This document shows positions 47,242 through 56,827 of a stretch of 64,000 nucleotides of DNA, in pieces (within the stretch, counting starts at the first letter, position 1; each line of letters starts with the position of its first letter). Origin of the DNA: Nostoc sp. TCL26-01 (GTDB lineage Bacteria > Cyanobacteriota > Cyanobacteriia > Cyanobacteriales > Nostocaceae); contig NZ_CP040299.1 of assembly GCF_013393945.1 (NCBI RefSeq), positions 1 through 64,000 of the forward strand, given 5' to 3'. Position numbers and translations under genes: made by a program. The notes under the pieces are model-generated. The model did not search any database. It was not told where the DNA came from and saw nothing but the letters and a program-made list of their open reading frames with translations.

Positions 47242-47802
47242 ATGTCTTCAATCAAGCTGTATCCAGAACTCTACAATCATAAGCATTCCTCTAATCTATA
47301 TCCCTTAGTAATTACTACAAATGTAGTAATGGTTGTGGATATCATCATCAACCACAGTCCCTTAAGTTGTTTAACATTCGCTTTGACAACATTAGGGACA
47401 GCAGTAATTATTTGGCGGCGTGAATTAAATGGGCTGCTGAATTTTGTTACTAAGTTAAATCGACGCTATAAATTCACTACGCCTGCATTGATAACGCTCG
47501 GAACTTTTTCATTGTTAGATGCTTTATCAACTCCCGCAAAAGCACAGTTCTTTCAAAATGCACAAACTTGGATGACATCCAACTTTTCGGGTGCTGGTGA
47601 AGCTATTCCTCTAGTATTTAACGTACTGCGGGGCTTGTTTTTGATTTACTTGGGAATTTCTTTAGTAAGAGTCATACAATCAGCTCGCCAAGACGAAGAT
47701 TGGCAGAATTTAGCCCGAACACCAATGATTATTCTCATCGCGGTGACTGTGGGTGATATATTGGCGAATTTAATTATTGGCAGTGGTGGTACGACTACTT
47801 GA
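47242..47802 (+). CDS. Small membrane protein, VirB2-like pilin candidate
   Basis: A 186-residue hydrophobic protein. Four membrane segments are seen (about 20-40, 42-58, 110-135 and 155-178) with a signal-like cleavage pattern STPAKAQFF near residue 90-100. The last two helices separated by a short polar loop (RVIQSARQDEDW) resemble VirB2/TrbC pilins. It is the first gene before virB3- and virB4-like genes, the usual order. The identity is inferred mainly from position. Confidence 0.55.
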   Translation: MSSIKLYPELYNHKHSSNLYPLVITTNVVMVVDIIINHSPLSCLTFALTTLGTAVIIWRRELNGLLNFVTKLNRRYKFTTPALITLGTFSLLDALSTPAKAQFFQNAQTWMTSNFSGAGEAIPLVFNVLRGLFLIYLGISLVRVIQSARQDEDWQNLARTPMIILIAVTVGDILANLIIGSGGTTT

Positions 47803-47810
47803 GGTCGAAA

Positions 47811-48155
47811 ATGAATGATACTAAATCCAAAGCACGCACTGTTAACGCGACTATTGGTAAGCAGCCCAACATTGGGCCATTCCCAGCAGACCAATTAATT
47901 CCTTGGGTAGTAATTTCTGGACTTTCCTATTACTTGTTTCATGGATTTTTAAGACTTAACTGGGTTTGGACTCTAGCTCTGGCAATTTGGGGAATGTCAA
48001 CTTGGTGGGTGCTGACTGCTAACGGAGCTTGGAGAATTTTATCGAAGTTTTTAGCTACTCCTAATTGGACGCGAGTACGTACGCTGTATCAACCAATTTT
48101 GCAGCCCAATACTAGAAAAAAAGGTAGAAAGCAGAAAGACAGAAGCAGAACATAA
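47811..48155 (+). CDS. VirB3-like membrane protein
   Basis: A 114-residue protein with two membrane helices (about residues 33-48 and 53-70) and a basic tail. VirB3 proteins are short, with two helices, and sit before virB4. The ATG at 47811 is preferred over a TTG that would overlap the previous stop. Function in the type IV channel is inferred from position. Confidence 0.6.
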   Translation: MNDTKSKARTVNATIGKQPNIGPFPADQLIPWVVISGLSYYLFHGFLRLNWVWTLALAIWGMSTWWVLTANGAWRILSKFLATPNWTRVRTLYQPILQPNTRKKGRKQKDRSRT

Positions 48156-48497
48156 TAAATGAAATCGGAAGTCGGAAGTTAACCCACCATTCCACGCTTG
48201 TTTTACCTTCCCAATAACACAAACAAGGATTATTTCTCTACGAGACGAAGACAGCGTAGCTTGCTTCCTCAAAGGAGTACGCCGACAATTCCACGCTTGT
48301 TTTACCTTTTTATCTTCTGATAAATAGAAAAGAGAAGCTGAGTTTATCTTTTATAAATTCTGTCTCGGACGATTTTTTACTTCATAAAGCAGGTTCAAAC
48401 TACCGCAAATTGGAATACCATTTCAGGTTTTGAAATTTAGAAAATAGTCAGGATAGAAATTTGAGCTTCTGCTCTTGGTTAAGGAGGTGATATTTCA
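48156..48497. other. Gap before virB4-like gene with a 21-bp direct repeat
   Basis: 342 bp with no gene. The sequence attccacgcttgttttacct occurs at 48189 and again at 48288. A consensus ribosome site aaggaggtga (48481-48490) lies seven bases before the GTG start of the next gene. Confidence 0.6.
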
Positions 48498-51215
48498 GTG
48501 AAGTCAAAAGTTGGTAAACGCATTGTTGATAATGGAGAACGCAAAGTTCGGTTAACACCTCTAGAAGATGCTTTGGCACTCTGCACAATGTTGCAGATTA
48601 ACCTTCAAGGACGCTCGGTTGGTGCTTACGTACTGCGTAAAGGTACTAACAACTTTATGATTCACTTCGGGTTTGAATGCGCCGGAATTCACTCGACGTT
48701 GCGTACTGAACAAGTTGACCCAGTTTTTGATGCTATTGAGTCAGGTTTGAAAGATTTGCCAGAGGGTGAACGACTGACCATACATTTAAGTTCGTTTACT
48801 GACGATAGTTTACGACAGCAACAACTCAAGAACTTGAGCGATCGCTCACCCAACAAAGAACTACAATATCTTCTGATGGGAGAGCGTTGTCGTACCCAAG
48901 AGTTAACGAAACTAGGTATCCGTAAACCCAAGACCCTGCGCTTGTACTGTACCTATACAGTAGAATCAGATACCACTGGCACTAGCGATGTCATAGAAAA
49001 ATTGCTCTCAAAACTAGAACGTTCATGGAAATCTTTCACCGGCGAAATCAACGAATTGCAGTTTCTTCGCATTGAACGCCTGTTGCACGCATCTTTTACT
49101 GATGGCTTTCAACTTTGGGAACAATTGCTTGCCAACAAAATGGGGTTAAATATCCGCCCTTACGATGCAGACGAACTTTGGGCAATTCTCTGGCAGCGTT
49201 TCAACTCAACTCCACCGCGACCAATTCCCCAACTTTTGATTTTAGATGAGGAGGGACTACGCGAAGAAATTTACTCAGAAGTTGCGCCTACTTCCATGTT
49301 AATGGAATCTGAATCATCAATTCCCATTGCAGATCGGCGTTGGGTACACTTACTGGGCAAATACATCGGCGCGCTAACCTTTGTCGATAAACCCGGTGGT
49401 TGGACAGATAAGGAACACCAGATGCGCTATCTCTGGGAAATTTTATCCAGAGAACGGGTGTATGACACCGAAATTTACTGCCAATTGATGCGGGCTAACG
49501 AAACTTTAGTCAAAACCAATATGCAACGTCTAACCAAACAGGCGAATACAAATGCGGTTTTGGCAAATGAAAAAAATTCTGTTGATGTTAAGTCTTTAGT
49601 CAATATCAAAAAGTCAATTGCTGCTCAAGAAGAACTGTATGAAGGTGCTGTTCCTATTCACACTGCGGTCGTGTTTTTGGTACATCGGTCATCCCGTGAA
49701 CAATTAGATGAAGCTTGTCGGTATTTGCAGTCTTGTTTTTTGCGTCCAGCCTGGGTAGTCCGCGAAACTGAATATCCGTGGCGTATGTGGTTGCAGACTA
49801 TTCCCATCACTTGGGAACGCCTGATGACTGTTCCTTTTAACCGAAGGCTAGTTTACCTGAGTGGTGAAGTACCTGGGTTCATGCCATTAGTACGAACTCA
49901 AGCTAAAGATGATCAGGGTTTGGAATTAATTGCGGAAGAAGGAGGAACGCCAGTATTTCTCAATTTGTACACCCAACACAAGAACTTGGGGCTATTCGCT
50001 ACCACCCGTGCAGGTAAAAGCGTCTTAGCATCAGGCATCATCACCCAAGCTTTAGCGCACGGAATGCCCGTAGTAGCAATGGACTATCCCAAACCAGATG
50101 GGCGCAGCACCTTTACTGATTACACCCAATTTATGGGTAACGATGGAGCTTACTTCGATATTGGTAAAGAATCCAGTAATTTATTTGAGTTGCCTAATTT
50201 ACGTTCTCTACCAACCAAGTTGCAGCAAGAACGATTTGAGGATTACAAAGATTTTCTGGCGACTGCAATACTGGCAATGGTCGTAGGTACGCGCCGGGGT
50301 GTAACCAATGTCTCGCAAACACTCACCGACGCTATACGTTCCATCATTGCTTTAGCATTAAAGGCTTTTTTCAGCGATGAATTAATACGCGATCGCTATG
50401 CTGCCGCTTACATTCATGGTTTTGGCTCACAAGAATGGCTGGCGATGCCTACCCTGCAAGACTTCTTAAGTTTTTGTTCTCATGAACGGTTGCAGTTAGA
50501 TTCTTTAACAGGCGATATCAAAACAGCCCTGGAAACCATAAAGTTAAGGTTGCGATTTTGGCTTTCTAGTAGGGTAGGACAAGCTCTAGCTAAACCTTCC
50601 ACCTTTCGCAGTGATGCACATCTATTAATCTTTGCCCTGCGTAACTTATCCAATGACGACGATGCTGCAATTTTAAGCTTAAGTGCATATAGTGCAGCTT
50701 TGCGTCGAGCATTAGCAGCCCCGGCAAGCGTGTTTTTTATTGATGAAAGTCCTATCCTGTTTGAATACGATTCAATCGCTGCACTAGTGGGTAGACTGTG
50801 TGCCAACGGAGCAAAAGCCGGAATCCGAGTAATTTTATCTGCTCAAGACCCTGATACTATAGCTCAATCTCCTTCTGGGGCGAAGATTTTCCAAAACCTC
50901 ACCACTCGCCTGATTGGACGCATCCAACCTACGGCTGTTGATAGTTTTGCGAACATTTTGAAATACCCGCCAGAAATCATTTCTCGCAACGCTACAGAAA
51001 GTTTTTTCCCTAAAAAGGAAGGTGTTTATTCTCAATGGCTGTTGGATGATAACGGAATTTTTACTTTCTGCCGTTACTATCCTGCTTTTAATTTATTGGC
51101 AGCAGTCGCCAATAATCCTGAAGAACAACAGCAAAGAACTGCGGCTTTATCTCAGTATCCCGATAAATTTGTGGCTTTGACAGAGTTATCCAAGCAATTG
51201 GTCGAAATTAAATGA
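48498..51215 (+). CDS. virB4: VirB4/TraC-like type IV secretion ATPase
   Basis: A 905-residue ATPase. Walker A is LFATTRAGKSVLASGI (about 497-512); Walker B-like hydrophobic-Asp-Glu is SVFFIDESPILFEY. The N-terminal half carries the VirB4-type domain with LDEEGLREEIYSEV. A perfect Shine-Dalgarno before the GTG start suggests high translation. VirB4 powers pilus and channel assembly. It is the largest gene in the block. Confidence 0.85.
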   Translation: MKSKVGKRIVDNGERKVRLTPLEDALALCTMLQINLQGRSVGAYVLRKGTNNFMIHFGFECAGIHSTLRTEQVDPVFDAIESGLKDLPEGERLTIHLSSFTDDSLRQQQLKNLSDRSPNKELQYLLMGERCRTQELTKLGIRKPKTLRLYCTYTVESDTTGTSDVIEKLLSKLERSWKSFTGEINELQFLRIERLLHASFTDGFQLWEQLLANKMGLNIRPYDADELWAILWQRFNSTPPRPIPQLLILDEEGLREEIYSEVAPTSMLMESESSIPIADRRWVHLLGKYIGALTFVDKPGGWTDKEHQMRYLWEILSRERVYDTEIYCQLMRANETLVKTNMQRLTKQANTNAVLANEKNSVDVKSLVNIKKSIAAQEELYEGAVPIHTAVVFLVHRSSREQLDEACRYLQSCFLRPAWVVRETEYPWRMWLQTIPITWERLMTVPFNRRLVYLSGEVPGFMPLVRTQAKDDQGLELIAEEGGTPVFLNLYTQHKNLGLFATTRAGKSVLASGIITQALAHGMPVVAMDYPKPDGRSTFTDYTQFMGNDGAYFDIGKESSNLFELPNLRSLPTKLQQERFEDYKDFLATAILAMVVGTRRGVTNVSQTLTDAIRSIIALALKAFFSDELIRDRYAAAYIHGFGSQEWLAMPTLQDFLSFCSHERLQLDSLTGDIKTALETIKLRLRFWLSSRVGQALAKPSTFRSDAHLLIFALRNLSNDDDAAILSLSAYSAALRRALAAPASVFFIDESPILFEYDSIAALVGRLCANGAKAGIRVILSAQDPDTIAQSPSGAKIFQNLTTRLIGRIQPTAVDSFANILKYPPEIISRNATESFFPKKEGVYSQWLLDDNGIFTFCRYYPAFNLLAAVANNPEEQQQRTAALSQYPDKFVALTELSKQLVEIK

Positions 51216-51231
51216 AAAGTCGTGAGTACCG

Positions 51232-51373
51232 AACTCAAGACTCAGAATTCAGGACTCAAAACTCAAGACTCAGCACTCAAAACTCAGCACTCAGCACTCA
51301 AAACTCAGCACTCAAAACTCAGGACTCAGCACTCAGCACTCAAAACTCAGGACTCAGCACTCAGCACTCAAAA
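51232..51373 (+). repeat. Heptamer tandem repeat (actcagc/actcaaa type)
   Basis: About twenty copies of a 7-bp unit beginning actca. Cyanobacterial genomes contain many such short tandemly repeated sequences. It lies between the virB4-like stop and the next start, and leaves a long open frame. Confidence 0.85.
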
Positions 51374-51389
51374 CAAGTAGGAGTGATAA

Positions 51390-52105
51390 TGAACAAAATT
51401 AAGCGAACTACAGTTACCGTTATTGGAGCGATCGCCATCTCTACAATCGGATTTACTAACGCTCAAGCATTTTCAATTTTCAAAGATAATGCTTCGTTAA
51501 AATTCTTTGAACAATGGCAACAGCAATCAAATCCTTTTACTCAAGATACTTCCAGCCTTGCTCAAAAACTGAAACCTTTGACAAAGTTCTTAGGGAGAGA
51601 TTTACAAACTGCGATTACTACAGCAATTGGTGTATTGGGCTTACCAGATGCTAACGAAGCCAGAGAAGAAGTTGAGGATAGCGCAGCTGTTTCAGATAGT
51701 GCCATCAATGTAGCTGAACGAACCACAAATGAAATTGATCGGCAAATTACCCGTGTGGAAGCGGACACCACTCTCAGTAAACTAGGTCAACAACACACGA
51801 AAGAGCAAGTAGAAACAACCCACAATTCAGTTGCACAAGTTTACACAGATGCTACGGCTGCTCAAGATGAAGTTGTCACTCAAAATGTCATGAAGCGAAT
51901 TGCCCAACAAAATACCCAAACCGCAGGGATTTTAGGAGCAATGCGAACTGATGGATTCAAGTTACAGCAGTCTCAAAATTTGGCTAACCTCAACTTGACT
52001 AATATTTCCCGTTCTTTAGACGGTCAAAAACAAGCGCATCAAAAACAAACGGTAGATCAAGGTTTTAACAACTTACGGATAGCGGCGCAAGCACGACTGT
52101 TTTAG
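51390..52105 (+). CDS. Secreted helical protein, VirB5-like by position
   Basis: A 238-residue protein with a signal peptide (MNKIKRTTVTVIGAIAISTI, cleaved near NAQA) and a helical body rich in Gln, Thr and Asp (KRIAQQNTQTAGILGAM). The ATG at 51390 has a strong aggagtgata site. The frame is open back to 51212 through the heptamer repeat, giving a 297-residue alternative that would bury the signal peptide. The position between virB4- and virB6-like genes suggests VirB5 (pilus tip) function. Confidence 0.65.
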
Positions 52106-52123
52106 TACAAGGAGAACTCCGCT

Positions 52124-53143
52124 ATGTCATTCCAATTGTGGAAATGGGGATTAACTTTAGCTCAAACCCAAACTGCTAATCCAGGACAAGCAGCTTCGAC
52201 CATTACTCAAGATGGTGCAGCCGCCAGTGAAGCAGTCGCGCAAGCAATGGAGAAACTTTGGGATGACGTACTGGGCGGTGGGTTGTACAGTGCGATCGCC
52301 AATCTCGGAGTTTTCTTTGCGGTTGGCACGTTGCTGATTTTTATCGTCCAATGGACGCGGGAAATGGTGGATGGTGATGACTCAAAAGCCTTCTCCGAAA
52401 TGATTTGGCCCATAGTAGTGATAGTCTTGCTGGCCAACAATGCTCAACCCCTGGCGATCGCCACCAAAGGATTGAGAGCCATCATTAATGACACCAACAA
52501 CACTCTACTAACAACCACTTCTTCCTCCATCCAGCTACAAGAAGCATATCAAAAAGTCATGCTCAAGACTGGTAACGCAGATGCAATACAAGCATTAATG
52601 GTTCAGTGTGATGCGATCGCCGATCCGACTCAACAAGCTGAGTGTTTGCAAAATGCTTCTCGGCAAGCCCAAGAAATTGAAGCTCAAACTGATAATCGCC
52701 CTGGTTGGTTAAAAGGTATTGGCGAAATTTTTAACACCAATATTTTTCAGTTAACCTTGCGCGGTTGGTTACTGGCATTTGGCATCGCTTTTCAATGGAT
52801 AGTTGAAGTTTCCATGCTGCTGACTGCACTGTTAGGGCCTTTAGCCGTAGGAGGTTCATTACTTCCCGTTGGTCAAAAAGCCATTTTTGCATGGTTAACT
52901 GGCTTCTTCTCCGTGGGCATGATCAAACTTTGTTTCAATATTATTTCTGGGTTAGTCGCCACAATGGTGCTGAATGCTGATAATAACGACCCCATGATTT
53001 TTGCTTTTGCTATTGGTATTCTCGCGCCAATTTTATCTGTTGTTTTAGCTGCGGGTGGCGGTGTGGCGATTTTTAGAAGTTTCTCCAGTGTTGCCAGTTT
53101 GGGGCTTTCTTCTGTAGTTACGAGGATGGTTAAAAAGTTTTAA
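52124..53143 (+). CDS. VirB6/TrbL-like membrane protein
   Basis: A 339-residue protein with several membrane helices (about 55-78, 95-110, 195-225, 235-260 and 270-310) and a Gly-rich C-terminal helix (ILSVVLAAGGGVAIFR). VirB6/TrbL proteins are polytopic and follow virB5. A good aaggag site lies upstream. Assigned by topology and order. Confidence 0.65.
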   Translation: MSFQLWKWGLTLAQTQTANPGQAASTITQDGAAASEAVAQAMEKLWDDVLGGGLYSAIANLGVFFAVGTLLIFIVQWTREMVDGDDSKAFSEMIWPIVVIVLLANNAQPLAIATKGLRAIINDTNNTLLTTTSSSIQLQEAYQKVMLKTGNADAIQALMVQCDAIADPTQQAECLQNASRQAQEIEAQTDNRPGWLKGIGEIFNTNIFQLTLRGWLLAFGIAFQWIVEVSMLLTALLGPLAVGGSLLPVGQKAIFAWLTGFFSVGMIKLCFNIISGLVATMVLNADNNDPMIFAFAIGILAPILSVVLAAGGGVAIFRSFSSVASLGLSSVVTRMVKKF

Positions 53144-53147
53144 TCAA

Positions 53148-53324
53148 CTAACTTTGTTGGCATGAATTCCAAATTTTACGCATGATAGGCGTTACTGCAA
53201 ATACCCACTCAGGATTATCACTATCTTCCTCTTCATCAGTCGCATTGTGCAAGCACCAATACTCCAACGTGTGTTTATGCACGTAAAAATCCCGGCAAAT
53301 CAAATGATATATCCGTTCTTCCAA
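53148..53324 (-). CDS. Possible small ORF opposite the operon (58 aa)
   Basis: On the minus strand a frame starts with TTG at 53324 (EERIYHLICRDFYVHKHTLE) and ends at 53148, with an acidic centre (NATDEEEDSDNPEWVF). No ATG start or strong ribosome site. It may be a gene remnant. It fills most of a 233-bp gap in the operon. Confidence 0.3.
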   Translation of the reverse strand: MEERIYHLICRDFYVHKHTLEYWCLHNATDEEEDSDNPEWVFAVTPIMRKIWNSCQQS

Positions 53325-53376
53325 ACTTGAATCATGATTGCCTATTTCTTGTACTTATTAAATAGAGGGATAGCTT

Positions 53377-54177
53377 ATGACTATTTCTGATAAACATCTA
53401 AATTCACGAAATGTAGAAAGAAAACGATTACGATTTTTAAATTCTGCATCCACAAGATTTTCGACTGGTGACACTTTAGCCTTATTTACTGTAGGTACTT
53501 TCGGGCTACATCTTATTACCTTTTTTGTATTATTCCTCCTCTATAGTTCCTACTCACAATTGAGTAAAAAAGCACCGCCATCATTAGTGCAATTAGAGAC
53601 AGGAAAATCAATTAAAGTAGCCCCAATAGGTAGTTTAGAACGTACTCCTCAAGTTATTTTACATTTTGTTTCTGATACGATGACTTTGATGATGAATTGG
53701 TCAGGAACACTACCACCAACTACAGTAGAAGAAGCTACCAAACCTAAACCTGACCCTGGAATAGATGTTCGCTCTTTAAATAACGGACGCGGTAAAGTAA
53801 CTTTTTCAGCATGGCAGGCATCTCATGCTTTATCGGAAGACTTCCGCAAAGAATTTTTGCAAATAGTAGCTGAAATCACGCCTCCTGGAGTTTTTAAGGG
53901 AACAACACAAGTAGTTTTAGTTCCGCTTTCTATCCAACCTCCCATCAAAATCGCTGAGGGTAAGTGGAAAGTCAAAATGATTGCTAACCTGACTATATTT
54001 GACCAACGAAATAATTTGGGAGAAGTAATTCCCTTTAATAAAGAAATCTTTGTACAAGCCGTTGAAGCTCCTGAACTCCCCACAACAATTGATGGATTAG
54101 CAGCAGCAATTTATCAGGTAAGAGCAAGCGGTTTAGAAATTTATGCAATAAGAGATTTGCCACAGGAGAATCTGTAA
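53377..54177 (+). CDS. VirB8-like inner-membrane protein
   Basis: A 266-residue protein with one N-terminal membrane helix (about 40-63) and a soluble periplasmic domain (LPPTTVEEATKPKP onward; QVVLVPLSIQPPIKIAEGK; KMIANLTIFDQRNN), the shape of VirB8/TraE. Order fits. Its stop overlaps the next start as TAATG. Sequence similarity is weak, so the name is from topology and position. Confidence 0.6.
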   Translation: MTISDKHLNSRNVERKRLRFLNSASTRFSTGDTLALFTVGTFGLHLITFFVLFLLYSSYSQLSKKAPPSLVQLETGKSIKVAPIGSLERTPQVILHFVSDTMTLMMNWSGTLPPTTVEEATKPKPDPGIDVRSLNNGRGKVTFSAWQASHALSEDFRKEFLQIVAEITPPGVFKGTTQVVLVPLSIQPPIKIAEGKWKVKMIANLTIFDQRNNLGEVIPFNKEIFVQAVEAPELPTTIDGLAAAIYQVRASGLEIYAIRDLPQENL

Positions 54178-55988
54178 TGCCTGAGTATCAAAATGGGAAA
54201 ACATCTACAAATATTCTTGAGTGGGAAGAAAACGGTAACACGACTTACCCAAAATCAGAGCAACAATCTGATGAACAAATTGATGATGCTTGGAATGAAG
54301 AAAGTCTAGCGCGATTACTGGGTTATGTGTATCCTGAGATGAATTCAACCAATCAATCAGAAGTACATGAAACGGGAAATGAAACAACTTCTGATGTAGA
54401 AAATATCGAAAATAAAGCTCAAATATCTCCGCAAAATGTCATAGCACCTCATGATTTATTTGATGATCCTCAACTGGGTAAAACACAACAAAACTTTGCC
54501 AGTAATCCATTTTCTAAATTTGGTGCAGTAGGCTTAGGATTGTTGGTGGTTTTTGGTGTGGGAGCTACTTTTTTAAATAGTATTATCTCCGGTAGACCAA
54601 AAGCTACACCCAAAATTGTTGATCAAAATGCTGCTCAACCCAAAGTAGAACTTGCAGATAATCTAAAACCCTCAGAAGCAGAAACAGGAAAACTAAAAGC
54701 TGAATTGGCGATAGGAAGTCAAGTAGAAAAAATTAAATCTTTAGAAAGTTCTAAAAGTCCCAAAACTTCTGTAGTCAAACCTAATCACCAAACTAGGGAT
54801 GAGTTGAATAAACAAGCTACTTTCAACCAGACTCCGCCTGATGTACCTCCAGCAGCAGTTTCTCGTCCCGTTCAGGTTGCTTATGTCCCTCGTCAAGGAA
54901 TACCAAGAGAATCTTATGTACCTCGTTTTGCTACAGTTTCTCGGCCTCGACCAGCTATAAACACTATATCAGCACCTTCTGTTAATAGAGTTGTAGCCCC
55001 TCCTGTAGCACCGCCTATAAATAGGGCAGAATCACTTCCTCGCACAGAGCAAATTGACCCGATACAACAATGGGCAAGAATCAACCAATTGGGAAGTTAT
55101 GGCAGTAGTGAAATTGCGACTAATACCGTATTGGCAACCCAAACTCCTGAACAACCAAATAATAGTGTTGTAAATACTGTAACTAATGAACAAGTAAATT
55201 CACCAATCACAATCCCTCGTGCCACTCCAGTTTTAGCTGTTGCTAACACAATTGTTGAAACTGCCAATTCTCCAGAACCACTTTACGCAGAAGAAAATGC
55301 AATTATTACAAATGTACCTGTGAGGCAGCTAACAGTAGGTGCAACTGCATCTGGAAAGTTAATTACTCCGTTAATTTGGGGTCAAAATTCAACTAATAAT
55401 ACTGATGCAAAATCAGGAACTCCAACTCAAGCAGACAAGTTTATTGTCCAGCTTGTTGAACCGCTAACTGAAGATGATGGTTTTGTTAGTTTACCAACAG
55501 GTACTCAAGTTGTTGTTCATGTACAAAACATTGATGAATCAGGGCTGGTGCAACTGGAAGCAACTCAGATTGTAATTGATGGTAAGGAGTATGTGTTACC
55601 GCCGGGGACAATTACTATTCGCGGTAATTCTGGCCGACCATTAATGGCATCAAAGTGGAATGATAAAAGTGCTGAAATTGCTTCACACGATGCAGAAACA
55701 TTTGTAGTTGGTTCGCTGGCTAAAGTGGGAAAGGTACTCAATCAACCTCAAGAAGAACAATATTCAACTTCCACTGGTTTTGGTGGTACAACAACTTATT
55801 CTTCCACTAGACGAGGTAGCCCCAATATCTTGGGTGCAGTTTTGTCAGGAGGATTTGAACCCCTTACCGAACAAATTTTAGAACGCAATAAGCGATCGCT
55901 CTCAGAAATCCAACAACGAAAAGAAGTTTGGCACGTCCGAGCAGGCTCAGACATTCAAGTATTTGTCAACCAATCTTTTCAACTTTGA
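54177..55988 (+). CDS. VirB10/TrbI-like protein
   Basis: A 603-residue protein with one membrane helix (about 115-137), a long Pro/Gln/Asn-rich periplasmic region (PPAAVSRPVQVAYVPR; VAPPVAPPINRA) and a C-terminal beta domain (VQLVEPLTEDDGFVSLPTGT; QIVIDGKEYVLPPGTITIRG) typical of VirB10, which spans the cell envelope. It overlaps the virB8-like stop. Confidence 0.8.
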   Translation: MPEYQNGKTSTNILEWEENGNTTYPKSEQQSDEQIDDAWNEESLARLLGYVYPEMNSTNQSEVHETGNETTSDVENIENKAQISPQNVIAPHDLFDDPQLGKTQQNFASNPFSKFGAVGLGLLVVFGVGATFLNSIISGRPKATPKIVDQNAAQPKVELADNLKPSEAETGKLKAELAIGSQVEKIKSLESSKSPKTSVVKPNHQTRDELNKQATFNQTPPDVPPAAVSRPVQVAYVPRQGIPRESYVPRFATVSRPRPAINTISAPSVNRVVAPPVAPPINRAESLPRTEQIDPIQQWARINQLGSYGSSEIATNTVLATQTPEQPNNSVVNTVTNEQVNSPITIPRATPVLAVANTIVETANSPEPLYAEENAIITNVPVRQLTVGATASGKLITPLIWGQNSTNNTDAKSGTPTQADKFIVQLVEPLTEDDGFVSLPTGTQVVVHVQNIDESGLVQLEATQIVIDGKEYVLPPGTITIRGNSGRPLMASKWNDKSAEIASHDAETFVVGSLAKVGKVLNQPQEEQYSTSTGFGGTTTYSSTRRGSPNILGAVLSGGFEPLTEQILERNKRSLSEIQQRKEVWHVRAGSDIQVFVNQSFQL

Positions 55989-56001
55989 ACACTGATTCAG
56001 T

Positions 56002-56817
56002 ATGATTCCTATGAAAGTTTTTCTGCAAAATTTGACTGTAACCGCTTCCATCTCTACCGTGTTAACTTTTGCTACTTCCTTTCTACCAGTAGTTGCTAAT
56101 GAAACCCCCGATTTCAGTCAAACTCCTCAAGGACTGCGACGTATTTCAGTAGATACCGCCACTGGTCATAGTGGAAGTGAAATACCTCTAATTGAATTGT
56201 CACCAGGGTATGGAGTTAATATTTCCTTTATTTCCAGTGGAGAGATAGTAGAGAAAGTTTGGTTAGATAACCCAGCGATCGCTTCTCTTGATGTTGATGG
56301 TTGTTTGTCAGGCTTAGGACGTGAGTGTAACTCTCTAGGGGCAACAGTATTACATCTGCGACGAATCAACCCAATAGATATGCCGCAGTTGCCGAAAATG
56401 AATAGTAGCCTGCTGACAGTAGTAGCAAAAGGTAACTCTGGGCGACGAGTGTATTTATTTCGGGTTGCTACAGCTAATACACGACCTAAATATCACACAA
56501 TCGAGGTCACGCCTAACACCCCAGAAGAACCTGAAATTAGAGAACTAGTACCGCAATATCAAAATTTACAGGTTATGAGTCGAGGGCTAGAGATTGCCCA
56601 ACAAAAACGTTTAATTTTACCTAAATCTCGCTTGTACCAGCGAATTGCGAATTTTTTAATAAGTGTGAAATCAGGAGAATCAGTATCCAGTGCTGCTCGT
56701 AAAGCTGGTATTAGTTTGCAGTTAGTTAATCGACTGATAGAACTGGGAAAAACTACTCCAATGAATAGTTCAAGGCAGGGTTTAGTAAATCAATCCAATT
56801 CTTCCAATAGTATTTGA
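56002..56817 (+). CDS. VirB9/TraK-like secretin-associated protein
   Basis: A 271-residue protein with a signal peptide (about 1-32) and a beta-rich region GYGVNISFISSGEIVEKVWL, then SLLTVVAKGNSGRRVYLF, patterns seen in TraK/VirB9 family proteins. A helical tail follows (residues 200-245). It would form the outer ring with VirB10. The second ATG (56011) is an alternative start. Confidence 0.65.
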   Translation: MIPMKVFLQNLTVTASISTVLTFATSFLPVVANETPDFSQTPQGLRRISVDTATGHSGSEIPLIELSPGYGVNISFISSGEIVEKVWLDNPAIASLDVDGCLSGLGRECNSLGATVLHLRRINPIDMPQLPKMNSSLLTVVAKGNSGRRVYLFRVATANTRPKYHTIEVTPNTPEEPEIRELVPQYQNLQVMSRGLEIAQQKRLILPKSRLYQRIANFLISVKSGESVSSAARKAGISLQLVNRLIELGKTTPMNSSRQGLVNQSNSSNSI

Positions 56818-56827
56818 GATTAAGACA

